This document shows positions 8,169 through 17,749 of a stretch of DNA of 64,000 nt, one piece after another. Source of the stretch: Dokdonella fugitiva (lineage in GTDB: Bacteria; Pseudomonadota; Gammaproteobacteria; Xanthomonadales; Rhodanobacteraceae). Position 1 is the stretch's first letter. Every line of letters begins with the position of its first letter. The notes beneath the pieces are model-generated. The model ran no database searches and was not told the DNA's origin. It worked only from the letters and a program-made list of their open reading frames with translations. Location: NCBI RefSeq assembly GCF_014138265.1, contig NZ_JACGXL010000002.1:372001-436000 (forward strand). Reading direction: 5' to 3'. The position numbers and the translations under genes were made by a program.

Positions 8169-9192
8169 GCGCGAATTCCTGCTGCAGCTGCGCGACGATC
8201 GCGAGCGCGATCGCCTCGGCGCCTTCGCCGCCGAGCCGCAGGCCGATCGGCGCATGCAGGCGCGCCCGCAGCGCGTCGCGCGCGTCGCCGATCTCCGCCA
8301 GCAGTTCGTCGCGCCGCGCGGCGGGACCGAGCAGGCCGACGTACGGCACCGCGCTCGCGGCGAGCGCGCGCAGGCAGCGCGCGTCGAGATCGAGGTTGTG
8401 GTTCATCACGAGCGCGGCGTCGAAGCGTGTCGCCGCAACGACGTCGGCGAGCCGGTCGGGACCGTCGCGATGCTCGTCGTCGATGCCGCTGCCCGTGGCG
8501 AAGCGCAGCCAGCGCTCGCGATGTTCGGCGAGTTCGACGCGCCAGCCGAGCAGGCGCGTGAGCGCGAGCAGCGGTCGCGTCTCCGGACCCGCACCGAGCA
8601 GCAGCACGCGCGGCGCCGGTGCCACGCGCACGTGGCCGGTCGTCGCGAACGCGATGTCGTCGTCGACGGCTCCGCCGCGTTCGTCGAAGCGATAACGTTC
8701 GTCGCCGGCGCATGCTTCGCCGCTGCCGAGGCGCTCGCCGTCGGTGACGAAGTCGAGCACGAGTTCGACGTCCCGCGCGTCGGCCGCGCGCAGCGCGCGG
8801 CGCAGCGGCGCGTTGCTCGCCGGCAGCGGCAGCAGCAATACGTCGATCGAGCCGCCGCAACCGGTGCCCGATCCGAACACGCGATCCTCGTCGCCGCTCG
8901 TGTCGAAGCGCGCCGACTGCGCGCTGCCGTTGGCGAGCACGTCGCGCGCGCGCGCCTCGAGCTCGGCTTCGAGGCAACCGCCCGACAACGCGCCGACGCG
9001 GACGCCGGCCGCATCGAGCAGCACCAGTGCACCCGGCTTGCGATAGGTCGAACCGCTGCTGCCGACGACCACGCAGAGAACGCCGTCGCGCCGCGCGGCG
9101 GCGAGTGACTCGACGCCGGCGACGAGCGCGCGCAAGCCGCCGAGCGGCGGCGGCGGAAGCGACGGTTCGACGACGATCGGCATGCGAGTCAT
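8152..9192 (-). CDS. XdhC/CoxI family molybdenum-cofactor insertion protein
   Basis: A 346-residue protein. The N-terminal XdhC domain has VVGSSGSTYRKPGALVLL and GALSGGCLEAELEARA. The C-terminal Rossmann-like domain has RVLLLGAGPETRPLLAL and later NHNLDLDARCLRAL. XdhC proteins bind, sulfurate and hand over the Mo cofactor to xanthine-oxidase-family enzymes. It is the first gene of the minus-strand operon (XdhC, MobA-like, 2Fe-2S subunit, Mo subunit). The start may be 9192 or the in-frame ATG 9 bases later. Confidence 0.9.
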   Translation of the reverse strand: MTRMPIVVEPSLPPPPLGGLRALVAGVESLAAARRDGVLCVVVGSSGSTYRKPGALVLLDAAGVRVGALSGGCLEAELEARARDVLANGSAQSARFDTSGDEDRVFGSGTGCGGSIDVLLLPLPASNAPLRRALRAADARDVELVLDFVTDGERLGSGEACAGDERYRFDERGGAVDDDIAFATTGHVRVAPAPRVLLLGAGPETRPLLALTRLLGWRVELAEHRERWLRFATGSGIDDEHRDGPDRLADVVAATRFDAALVMNHNLDLDARCLRALAASAVPYVGLLGPAARRDELLAEIGDARDALRARLHAPIGLRLGGEGAEAIALAIVAQLQQEFARAAHA

Positions 9193-9261
9193 ATTCCCGG
9201 GAAACGCTCATCATAACGACGCGCATCGGGCGGCGGCGCAGACCGCGTCACAGGCTGCCGC

Positions 9262-11040
9262 TCAGCGCGCCACGAAACGACTCGGCAACAGGCGCGCGAG
9301 CCACGGTCGTCGCACGAGCACGTTGCCGAGCCGCTCGAGCTTGAGGCCGACCTTGCGCACGCCGTCGTCGTCGAGCTCGCGCGCGATCAGGCTCACCGGG
9401 CCGAGCCGCACGCGGTCGCCGATTTCGATCGTGTGTTCGTAGCGGCGCGTGAAGTGCTCGGCGAGCGTGAGCGGCGCGTCCTTCGCGCGGATCGGCAAAG
9501 CGTAGAACTCGGCGACGTCGGCGAGGCGCACGTCGGCGTCGAAGCTGAACTCGCCGAACATCTCGCGCTCCGCCTCGCGCGCTTCTTCCGGCGGCGCGAA
9601 CAGCCAGTCGAGGCGGTAGACGCGGCCGGGTGGCGCGAGCAGGTAGGCATAGTCGCCACCGGCGAGCGGGCCGCTCGCGTCGGGCATGAGGATCGCGCCG
9701 CCGCGCACGATCATCGCGAGCTGCGCCCAGCCGGGCAATGGCGCACCGGTGAGGATCGCCGCACCCGGTGCGACCGCGTAGCCGACCATCTCGCGTTCGA
9801 GCGAACCGGGCAGGTCGAGCTCGACGCGCCGCACCGCGCGATCGCGGTGCGGCAGCGCGACGTCGAGCAGGCGCGCGGCGAGGCCGAGCGTCCAGCCCTG
9901 CACGAGCAGCGACGCGAGCACGACGATGAACGCGACGTTGAAGATCAGCTGCGCGTTCGGCAGCCGCATGAGCATCGGTATCGAGGCGAGGAAGATGCCG
10001 ACCGCCCCGCGCAGGCCGACCCACGCGACGAAGCCGATCTCGCGCTTGCCGTAACGGAAAGGTGCGAGGCAGAGCGTGACCGCGAGCGGACGGCCGACCA
10101 GCATGAGGAACGCGGCGAGGCCGAGTGCTGGCAGCAGCGCCGGACCGAGAGTATGCGGCGTCGCGAGCAGCCCGAGCACGAGGAACATCACGATTTGGCA
10201 CAGCCACGTGCCCGCATCGAGCACCGACAGCAGGTTGGCGAAACCGGGCACGTTGCGGTTGCCGACGACGACGCCGGCGAAGTAGACCGCGAGGAACGCG
10301 CTGCCGTGCAGCCAGCCGGTGACGCCGAACACGAACAGTGCGGCGGCGACGAGGAACAACGCGGCGAGGCCACCCGTCAGCGGCAACCGGCGCATCGCGG
10401 CGGCGATCGCGAATCCGCCGAACGCACCGCCGAGCGCGCCGACGCCGAACTGCAGCGCGAGTTCGAGCGCGATGTCGCCTGCGGTGACGCCGGTCGGCGC
10501 GGCGAGGAACTCGGCGAGCAAGGTCGTCAGCAACACCGCGACCGGATCGTTCGCGCTCGATTCGATCTCGAGCGTCGCGCCGACGCGCGAGCGCAGTTGC
10601 AGGCCACCCGCGCGCAGCAGGAAGAACACCGCGGCCGCGTCGGTCGAGGCGACGACCGAACCGAGCAGCAGCGCCTGCACCGGGCCGAGGCCGAGCAGCG
10701 CGCGCGCGGCGAGGCTCGTGAGCGCGGCGGTCACGACCACGCCGACCGTCGCCAGCAACAGGGTCGGCGCGGAAACACCGCGGAAGCTTTCGCGTCGCGT
10801 GCGCAGCCCGCCGTCGAACAGGATCACCGCGAGCGCGAGCGAACCGATGCGATAGGTCGTGCCGACGTCGTCGAAATGGATGCCACCAGGACCATCGACG
10901 CCGGCGAGCATGCCGACGACGAGGAACACGAGCAGCAACGGGGCGCCGAAGCGACGCGCGACGAGGCTCGAGCCGATGCCGACGAGGACCAGCGCGGAGG
11001 CGGCGGCGAGCAACCAGTAGATGTCGTGGATCGCATTCAT
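9262..11040 (-). CDS. nhaP2: Potassium/proton antiporter, CPA1 family (NhaP2/CvrA type)
   Basis: A 592-residue membrane protein. About a dozen hydrophobic helices form a Na+/H+-exchanger fold. The conserved EIESSANDPVAVLL contains the ion-binding ND pair, and VAWVGLRGAVGIFLA is the second hallmark. After residue ~400 comes a cytosolic TrkA-C-like region (REMVGYAVAPGAAILTG) and a CorC/HlyC-type C-terminal domain. This layout and length match E. coli CvrA/NhaP2. It exports K+ in exchange for protons at the inner membrane. The ATG at 11040 is chosen over an upstream in-frame TTG. Confidence 0.88.
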   Translation of the reverse strand: MNAIHDIYWLLAAASALVLVGIGSSLVARRFGAPLLLVFLVVGMLAGVDGPGGIHFDDVGTTYRIGSLALAVILFDGGLRTRRESFRGVSAPTLLLATVGVVVTAALTSLAARALLGLGPVQALLLGSVVASTDAAAVFFLLRAGGLQLRSRVGATLEIESSANDPVAVLLTTLLAEFLAAPTGVTAGDIALELALQFGVGALGGAFGGFAIAAAMRRLPLTGGLAALFLVAAALFVFGVTGWLHGSAFLAVYFAGVVVGNRNVPGFANLLSVLDAGTWLCQIVMFLVLGLLATPHTLGPALLPALGLAAFLMLVGRPLAVTLCLAPFRYGKREIGFVAWVGLRGAVGIFLASIPMLMRLPNAQLIFNVAFIVVLASLLVQGWTLGLAARLLDVALPHRDRAVRRVELDLPGSLEREMVGYAVAPGAAILTGAPLPGWAQLAMIVRGGAILMPDASGPLAGGDYAYLLAPPGRVYRLDWLFAPPEEAREAEREMFGEFSFDADVRLADVAEFYALPIRAKDAPLTLAEHFTRRYEHTIEIGDRVRLGPVSLIARELDDDGVRKVGLKLERLGNVLVRRPWLARLLPSRFVAR

Positions 11041-11106
11041 TCGTCGGTGCTCCGGCAAGGATCATAGCCGGTTGTCGAACGCGCCGACGCGCGCCGCGGC
11101 CGGCGC

Positions 11107-12606
11107 TCAGGCGCCGAAGCGGCGGTACTGGATCGCCTCGGCGAGGTGCACGGCGTCGATGCGCTCGCTGGCGGCGAGGTCGGCGAGCGTACGTGCGACG
11201 CGCAGCACGCGGTGGTAGGCACGCGCCGACAGGCCGAGCCGCTCGACCGCACGATCGAGCAACGCGTGCAGGCTCGCATCGAGCGCGCAGTCGCGCTCGA
11301 CTTCGCGGTTGCCGAGCCACGCGTTCGGCTTGCCCGCGCGCTGCAGCTGGCGCACGCGCGCACTCGCGACGCGCGCACGCACGGTCGCGCTGTGCTCGCC
11401 GGCGGCGCCGTCGCGCAACTCGGCATGCGCGACGCGCGGCATCTCGAGCTTGAGGTCGATGCGATCGAGCAATGGACCCGACAGGCGCGCGCGGTAGCGT
11501 GCGATCATGTCCGGCGTGCAGCGGCAGCGACCGGACGCGTCGCCTGCATATCCGCACGGGCACGGGTTCATCGCCGCGACGAGCTGGAAGCGCGCGGGAA
11601 ACTCCGCCTGGCGCGCCGCACGCGAGATCGCGATGCGGCCGGATTCGAGCGGCTCGCGCAGCACTTCGAGCACGTGGCGATCGAACTCGACGATCTCGTC
11701 GAGGAACAACACGCCGTGGTGCGCGAGCGAGATCTCGCCGGGGCGCGGCACGGTGCCGCCGCCGACGAGCGCGGCGGCCGACGCGGTGTGGTGCGGCGCG
11801 CGGAACGCGCGCCGCTTCCAGTTCGCGACGTCGGTGTCGTGGCCGGCGACCGAGCGCACCGCGGCGAGCTCCAATGCCTCGTGCTCGTCGAGTGGCGGCA
11901 GGATGCCGGGCAGTCGGCTCGCGAGCATCGTCTTGCCGGTGCCGGGCGGCCCGACCAGCAACAGGTTGTGCGCGCCCGCGGCGGCGACCTCGAGCGCGCG
12001 CCGCGCGTGCGGCTGGCCGCGCACGTCGGACAGGCACGGCGACGCGATCGCGACGGTGTCGGTCATGTCGTCGACTTCCGCGTGCGGCAGGTCGATGCGG
12101 CCGGCGAGGTGCGCGCACACTTCGAGCAGCGAGCCGGCGACGCGCACGTCGGCATCTTCGACGAGCGCGGCCTCGCGCGCGTTCTCGCGCGGCACGATCA
12201 CGCGCCGTCCGCGTCGCGTCGCCTGCAATACCGCGGGCAGGACGCCGCGCACCGCGCGCAGTTCGCCCGACAGCGCGAGCTCGCCGATGAACTCGCAGCC
12301 ATCGAGCGCGTCGCGCGGCACGCTGCCGTTGGCGGCGAGCACGCCGAGCGCGATCGGCAGGTCGAAGCGGCCGCCCTCCTTGGGCAAGTCCGCCGGCGCG
12401 AGATTGACGGTGACCTTGCGCTGCGGGTACTCGAGCTGCGCGTTGAGGATCGCCGCGCGCACGCGATCGCGCGCTTCCTTCACGGTCGTTTCCGGCAAGC
12501 CGACGATCGACGTGCCCGGCAGGCCGCCCGAAAGGTGCACTTCGCAGGAGACGAGCGGCGCGACAATGCCGACTTGCGCGCGGCTGTAGACGACCGCGAG
12601 GCTCAT
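11107..12606 (-). CDS. comM: YifB/ComM family Mg-chelatase-like AAA+ ATPase
   Basis: A 499-residue protein. The N-terminal ChlI-like domain starts MSLAVVYSRAQVG and has LSGGLPGTSIVGLPETTVKE. The AAA+ core contains the Walker A motif GPPGTGKT, the Walker B-like GVLFLDEIVEF and the cysteine segment NPCPCGYAGDASGRCRC. ComM is a hexameric helicase that promotes branch migration during natural transformation. The start at MSLAVV matches the family; a longer in-frame extension to 12714 is not supported. The gene stands alone on the minus strand, between the antiporter and ubiK. Confidence 0.92.
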   Translation of the reverse strand: MSLAVVYSRAQVGIVAPLVSCEVHLSGGLPGTSIVGLPETTVKEARDRVRAAILNAQLEYPQRKVTVNLAPADLPKEGGRFDLPIALGVLAANGSVPRDALDGCEFIGELALSGELRAVRGVLPAVLQATRRGRRVIVPRENAREAALVEDADVRVAGSLLEVCAHLAGRIDLPHAEVDDMTDTVAIASPCLSDVRGQPHARRALEVAAAGAHNLLLVGPPGTGKTMLASRLPGILPPLDEHEALELAAVRSVAGHDTDVANWKRRAFRAPHHTASAAALVGGGTVPRPGEISLAHHGVLFLDEIVEFDRHVLEVLREPLESGRIAISRAARQAEFPARFQLVAAMNPCPCGYAGDASGRCRCTPDMIARYRARLSGPLLDRIDLKLEMPRVAHAELRDGAAGEHSATVRARVASARVRQLQRAGKPNAWLGNREVERDCALDASLHALLDRAVERLGLSARAYHRVLRVARTLADLAASERIDAVHLAEAIQYRRFGA

Positions 12607-12817
12607 CGGCGTGCCGGCGGCGCGGCGGAAAAAGAGCCCGCCGTCCGCGCCATGGGGTGAACTGCGGCGGACAGCGGGCATCCCGGGAAATCCGTTCGGC
12701 GGCATTCCATGCAAGCGGCCTCCCTGCCGCGGACGCGTTCGCCCGTCGCCGCCGCAGCGGCGCGTCCCTTCGATGAGCGGGCGGATGAAGGCGACGGCGG
12801 TGCCGCCGCGACGTGCG

Positions 12818-13084
12818 TCAGTGCTTCGGCGCGGGGTTCGCCGCGAGGCTGCGTTCGAGCGCGAGCACCTGCTGCTCGAGCTCCTCGATCTTCTCGCGCG
12901 TGCGCAGCAGCACGCAGCGTTGCACGTCGAATTCCTCGCGCGTGACGAGATCGAGGTCGCGCAGGCCGGCTTGCAGCGCGCTGCGGAAGTTCGCCGTGAG
13001 GTCGGCGCGCGCTTCGTGCAGACCCGGTGGCACGAGCGCCGCGAGGCGCTGTGCGAGCGTGTCGATGGCTTGGACGTGGATCAT
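12818..13084 (-). CDS. ubiK: Ubiquinone biosynthesis accessory factor UbiK (YqiC/BMFP family)
   Basis: An 88-residue helical protein. The N-terminal half, with RADLTANFRSALQAGLRDLDL, and the middle VTREEFDVQRCVLLRTREK are the family signature. The C-terminal EKIEELEQQVLALERSL is a coiled coil. UbiK trimerises through this coiled coil and supports the UbiJ-UbiK lipid-binding complex in aerobic ubiquinone synthesis. It reads away from the PII gene; the gap between them is 307 bases. A ubiA gene lies at 36067 but is not linked. Confidence 0.9.
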   Translation of the reverse strand: MIHVQAIDTLAQRLAALVPPGLHEARADLTANFRSALQAGLRDLDLVTREEFDVQRCVLLRTREKIEELEQQVLALERSLAANPAPKH

Positions 13085-13730
<646 letters not shown>

Positions 13731-13770
13731 CGCGCTGCGCGCGCGTCATGCCGGGACGGCGGCGCGATCC

Positions 13771-16700
13771 TCATCCGGCATCCGCGCCGACACCTTCGAT
13801 GTCCGCCTCGACGTAGGCGATGCCGCCCACGCTGCCGGCGTCCGCGCGGGCGCCGACGACGCGGTCCCGACCGGCGCATTTCGCGCGATAGAGCGCTGCG
13901 TCCGCGAACGTGATGACCTGGTCGACGCTGCCGTGGCGCGGCGCGCGCGCGTCGAACGGAAACGCGGCCCAGCCGATCGAGCACGTCACCTGCAGCGGCG
14001 TCGCGCCGACGATGAACGGTGTCGACGCGATCGCGTCGCGCAGGCGCAGCGCCGAAGCACACGCGCGCTCGCGCTCGGTGTCGCGCAGCACGACGAGGAA
14101 CTCCTCGCCGCCCCAGCGCAGCGCGACGTCGCCGCTGCGCAGCAGCGCGCGCACGCGCCGCGCGAACTCGACCAGCACCGCGTCGCCCGCGGCGTGGCCG
14201 TGCGCGTCGTTGATGCGCTTGAAGTGGTCGACGTCGGCGAGCACGAAGATGAGGTCGGCCGCGCACTCGCCGCGCACGGCGCGGCGGATCGCGCGCTCGC
14301 ACTCGGGCGGCAGCTCGAGGCCGAAGTAGCGACGGTTCCACAGGCCGGTGAGCGGATCGGTCAGCGACGCGTGCGCGAGCTGCCGGTTCGCCTCGGCGAG
14401 CGCGCGCGTGCGTTCGCCGACTTCGTGCTCGAGCGCGCGGGCGCGCGCGGCGAATGCGCGGGCGCGCACCCGTCCCGCGAACAGCCCGAGCAGGATCATC
14501 GCCGCGGCGTAGAGCAGGAACGCCCACGGCCGGCGCCACCACGGCGCGTGCACGCGGAACGCGTGCGAAACCGTTCCGCTCTCGACGCCGTCGGCGGCGC
14601 GCGCCCACGCACGAAATTCGTAGCGGCCGGGCGGCAGGCGGCTGTAGCTGCGGTGAGCGCTGTCGTTCCACTCGCCCGGCTGCGGCTCGAGCCCGACCAG
14701 CTGCGTGCGATACCGCGTGCGGTAGTCGCGCTGGTAGGACAGCAGTCCGAGCTCGAACGCGACGTTGCTGGAGGCTTCGTCGAGGTCCGCGCTGTCACCG
14801 AGATCGCCGCCGCCGCGTTCCTCCTTCGCGGCGAGGATACGCAGCGGCCGCGGCGCCGCCGGCGGCCGCTCCGATGCCGGGTCGTACATCGCCGCGCCTT
14901 CGATCGTGCCGCCCCACAGGCGGCCCTGCGCGTCGAGCAGCGAAGCACGCGTGAACTCGAGGTCGGGCAAGCCGTCGGCGAGATCGAATCGTTCGATGCC
15001 GGCGTCGTCGGGACCACGGTAGCCGGCCGGTAGGCGCAGCACGCCGTTCGCGCCGAACAGGTACATGCGCTCGCGCGCATCGAACTGCAGCTGGTAGATC
15101 GAGGCTGCGTTCGGCGACGTCGGCAGTGCGATCCGCGTGCACGCGAGATCGCGATCGAGGTCGACGCGCAGCACGCCGTCGAACGTCGCGACCCAGAGCC
15201 CATGCGCATGACCCGGGGCGCCGCGCTCGCGCAGGTCGAACACCGCGGTGTCGCCGAGCCCGCTGCAGGCGAGCCGGCGCCAGGCGCCGTCGCGCGCGAA
15301 ATACAGGCCGTGTTCGGATCCCGCCCAGAGCGTCGCCGCACCGCTCGCGTCGCGCGTGTCGCGCAGCACGCGCACGAAGAAGTCCGCGGGCTCTTCGGGC
15401 ACGGCTTCGCGCTCGAGGCGGTCGCCGCGCACGCGCGCGATGCCATGTCGCGTGCCGAGCCACAGCGTGTCGCCGCCGTCGCCATGCTGCAGGTGGAGGC
15501 CGACGACGGTGTCGTCCGGCAGCGCCGAGTTCGCGCTCGTGTACGCACGCACGCCGTCGCTGGCGACGCGCAGCAGGCCTTCGCGTGTTGCGACCCAGAG
15601 GTGGTCGCCGTCGCGCACGACGTCGAACACTTCGCTGCGCGCGTATTTGGCCGGCAGCCACGACCGCCATTCGTCGCCGTCGCGACGCACGCTGCCGCCG
15701 CTCGTGCCGATCCAGACCGCTTCCTCGCCGTCGAGGAAGCGCGTTTCGCCGAGCGCGAGCACGACGCGATGCGGCAGGCCGTCGCGTTCGACGAACGCGG
15801 ACCACGTCTGCGGTTCGCCGCGCAGCACGCCGCTGTGGCCGGAGCCGAGCCAGAGCACGGGCGAAGGCTGGTCGGCGTCGGTGACGAGCGCGGTGTTGAT
15901 CGCGTTCTCGGGCAGGCCGTTCGCGGTCGTCGTGCGCCGCCAGTGGCCGTCGTCGTCGAACTCGGCGAGGCCGCCGGTCGACAAGGTCGCGACGAGGCGC
16001 TCGCCGCCGCTCGCGCGCGGCATGCGCACGAAACGACTCGCACCGCCGGCGAACCCCGAAGCGCCGGCGTACACGAGGAGGGTCGCGTCGGCGAGTCGCG
16101 CGACACCGCGCGCGGTCGCGATCCACAGGTCATGGCCGTTCGCGCCGCCCCATTCGGCGAGCGCGGCGACCGCATCGTCGGGCAGTCCGTCCGCGTGCGT
16201 GAGTCGCCAGGCCGATCGGTGCGACGAGCCACGCGCGTCGTCGATGCGCACGACCCCCGCATCGCCCGTGCCGACGTACAGGGAGGCGACCGTCGCGCCG
16301 CGTGCGGGCAGCAGGCTGCGCACGTGCAGGCCGCGAGCAGCGTCGAGCGCACGACAACCGTCGGCATCGCAGCGGTCGATACCGTCGTCGGTACCGACCC
16401 AGACGACGTCCGCGTCGGTCTGCAGGCAGGTGACGCCGCCGCTCGCTGCCGTCGCCAGCGCGCGCCGCTCGAGCCGGCCGTCGCGCCAGGCGTACAGGCC
16501 GGCCGTATCCGTGCCGATCCAGAGCGTGCCGTCCGCCGCGGCGGCGAGCGCGGTCACGTACGGCTGCCGCGTCGACGCCCCGGGCGGAAGCGGCACGCCA
16601 ACCCAGCGCCGGCCGTCGTAGCGCGCCAGGCCTTCCTCGGTGCCCGCGTAGACGAACCCGTCGCGATCCTGCGCGAGCGCGGTGACCCAGTTGCGCGGCA

Positions 16701-16896
16701 CGCCTTCGCGGCTCGCGTAGCGCCGGTAGCTCTGCCAGCGCAGTGACGCGTCGTGGGTCGGCGCGGGCCCGTCGACGACCGCCGGCGGCGCGGCGCCGGC
16801 CGCTGCGCAGAACACGAGCGCGAGCACCGCGGCGCCGATGCGGCGCGCGTGCGCGAGCCCGCGAGAGCGGCGCAAACGGCGGGCGATTGGCAACAT
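13771..16896 (-). CDS. Periplasmic propeller / Y_Y_Y sensor with cytoplasmic diguanylate cyclase
   Basis: A 1041-residue protein. It starts with a signal-like hydrophobic segment. Then come many ~45-residue repeats of the two-component-regulator propeller type (for example WIGTDTAGLYAWRDGRL, LWLGTRHGIARVRGDRL), a Y_Y_Y domain (SYSRLPPGRYEFRAWARAADG), one membrane helix and a GGDEF domain. The active site is GGEEF near 929-933, and an RSGD inhibitory site stands five residues before it. It should make cyclic di-GMP, with product inhibition, in response to a periplasmic ligand. The same architecture occurs at 39761. No histidine kinase domain is present. The ribosome binding site is weak. Confidence 0.88.
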   Translation of the reverse strand: MLPIARRLRRSRGLAHARRIGAAVLALVFCAAAGAAPPAVVDGPAPTHDASLRWQSYRRYASREGVPRNWVTALAQDRDGFVYAGTEEGLARYDGRRWVGVPLPPGASTRQPYVTALAAAADGTLWIGTDTAGLYAWRDGRLERRALATAASGGVTCLQTDADVVWVGTDDGIDRCDADGCRALDAARGLHVRSLLPARGATVASLYVGTGDAGVVRIDDARGSSHRSAWRLTHADGLPDDAVAALAEWGGANGHDLWIATARGVARLADATLLVYAGASGFAGGASRFVRMPRASGGERLVATLSTGGLAEFDDDGHWRRTTTANGLPENAINTALVTDADQPSPVLWLGSGHSGVLRGEPQTWSAFVERDGLPHRVVLALGETRFLDGEEAVWIGTSGGSVRRDGDEWRSWLPAKYARSEVFDVVRDGDHLWVATREGLLRVASDGVRAYTSANSALPDDTVVGLHLQHGDGGDTLWLGTRHGIARVRGDRLEREAVPEEPADFFVRVLRDTRDASGAATLWAGSEHGLYFARDGAWRRLACSGLGDTAVFDLRERGAPGHAHGLWVATFDGVLRVDLDRDLACTRIALPTSPNAASIYQLQFDARERMYLFGANGVLRLPAGYRGPDDAGIERFDLADGLPDLEFTRASLLDAQGRLWGGTIEGAAMYDPASERPPAAPRPLRILAAKEERGGGDLGDSADLDEASSNVAFELGLLSYQRDYRTRYRTQLVGLEPQPGEWNDSAHRSYSRLPPGRYEFRAWARAADGVESGTVSHAFRVHAPWWRRPWAFLLYAAAMILLGLFAGRVRARAFAARARALEHEVGERTRALAEANRQLAHASLTDPLTGLWNRRYFGLELPPECERAIRRAVRGECAADLIFVLADVDHFKRINDAHGHAAGDAVLVEFARRVRALLRSGDVALRWGGEEFLVVLRDTERERACASALRLRDAIASTPFIVGATPLQVTCSIGWAAFPFDARAPRHGSVDQVITFADAALYRAKCAGRDRVVGARADAGSVGGIAYVEADIEGVGADAG

Positions 16897-16957
16897 GGGA
16901 CAAAGGATCGCGCGTCTCCGCTCCGAATGGCCGTCGCCGCGCCCGGCTGCGTCGGCC

Positions 16958-17515
16958 TCAGCGCAGCAGGATCCAGGCCCCGAGCGCGGCGAACAGCAGC
17001 GCCGCGCCGATGCGCGCGGCGCGCAACGGCAGTTTCGCCGCGAACCGCGCGCCGAGCCAGACGACCGGAACGTTTGCAAGCAGCATGCCGAGCGTGCTGC
17101 CGGCGACGACCTGCCACAGCGGCGAATACTGCGCGGCGAGCACGACCGTCGCGACCTGGGTCTTGTCGCCCATCTCGGCGAGGAAGAACGCGACGAGCGT
17201 CGCGATGAACACGCCATGGCCGGCACCGCGCTCGGCCTCGTCTTCGTCGGCCGCGTCCGGCTTGAGCGTCCATAGCGCGACCGCGAAGAAGCTCGCCGCG
17301 ACGATCCACTTGAGCGCCTGCGGCGACAGCCAGTGCGCGACGAGCGCGCCGACCGAACCGGCGAGCGCGTGATTGACGAGCGTCGCGAGCAGGATGCCGA
17401 GACAGATCGGCCACGGCCGGCGGTACTTCGCGGCGAGGATCAGCGACAGCAGCTGGGTCTTGTCGCCGATTTCGGCGATCGCTACCGCGGCGGTCGAAAC
17501 GAGCAGGGTTTGCAT
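16958..17515 (-). CDS. mneA: UPF0016/GDT1 family manganese exporter
   Basis: A 185-residue protein with six predicted membrane helices in two homologous halves. Each half carries the hallmark acidic motif: EIGDKTQ near residue 15 and EMGDKTQ near 110. Family members (TMEM165/Gdt1, bacterial MneA) move Mn2+ or Ca2+; in Vibrio and Xanthomonas they export excess Mn2+. A yybP-ykoY Mn2+ riboswitch directly upstream supports manganese as the substrate. The start (MQTLLVSTAAVAIAE) follows the riboswitch expression platform. Confidence 0.92.
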   Translation of the reverse strand: MQTLLVSTAAVAIAEIGDKTQLLSLILAAKYRRPWPICLGILLATLVNHALAGSVGALVAHWLSPQALKWIVAASFFAVALWTLKPDAADEDEAERGAGHGVFIATLVAFFLAEMGDKTQVATVVLAAQYSPLWQVVAGSTLGMLLANVPVVWLGARFAAKLPLRAARIGAALLFAALGAWILLR

Positions 17516-17588
17516 GGGGAACTCCGGGGCCGGGAAGCGGACGCGATGGATCGCGCACGCAGTCCCGGCCGGGTGCTGCCTGCACGAA
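17516..17588 (-). promoter_or_regulatory. Expression platform of the manganese riboswitch
   Basis: On the minus strand, GGCCGGGA and UCCCGGCC can pair across about 28 bases, forming a long hairpin that ends just before GGAG and the exporter ATG. This is suited to translational control. No U-run is present, so transcription termination is less likely. Confidence 0.55.
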
Positions 17589-17694
17589 CCAAAGGTCTTG
17601 CCGAAGGTCCCGGTGGAACCCCGCGCGCGCCATGGCCTGCCGGCCAAGTGTGTTGACGCTCGCCACGCACCTGCGCGCGGCTACTCCCCGATGG
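17589..17694 (-). ncRNA. yybP-ykoY (Mn2+) riboswitch aptamer
   Basis: Read on the minus strand. The aptamer starts with GGGGAGUAG (17689-17681) and ends with GCAAGACCUUU; both are the conserved metal-binding loop sequences of the yybP-ykoY class. Directly after the first motif, CCGCGCGC pairs perfectly with a downstream GCGCGCGG to form P2. A short GGUUC/GGACC hairpin forms P3, and weak outer pairing (CCAUCGG with CCUUUGG) closes P1. The class binds Mn2+ and switches on exporters. The gene downstream is a UPF0016 Mn exporter, as expected. Confidence 0.9.
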
Positions 17695-17749
17695 AGCGCG
17701 CGCAGTGTAGCGGCGTGGGCGCGGGGCGGCCAGCCCGCGCGCGCCGCCG

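Noticed and set aside
9248-12118. A 956-codon minus-strand frame over the antiporter and comM
   Set aside because: It overlaps two genes with clear motifs in another frame on the same strand.
13731-13770. Terminator between the PII gene and the converging sensor gene
   Set aside because: The region is GC-rich, but no clean stem with a loop could be drawn.
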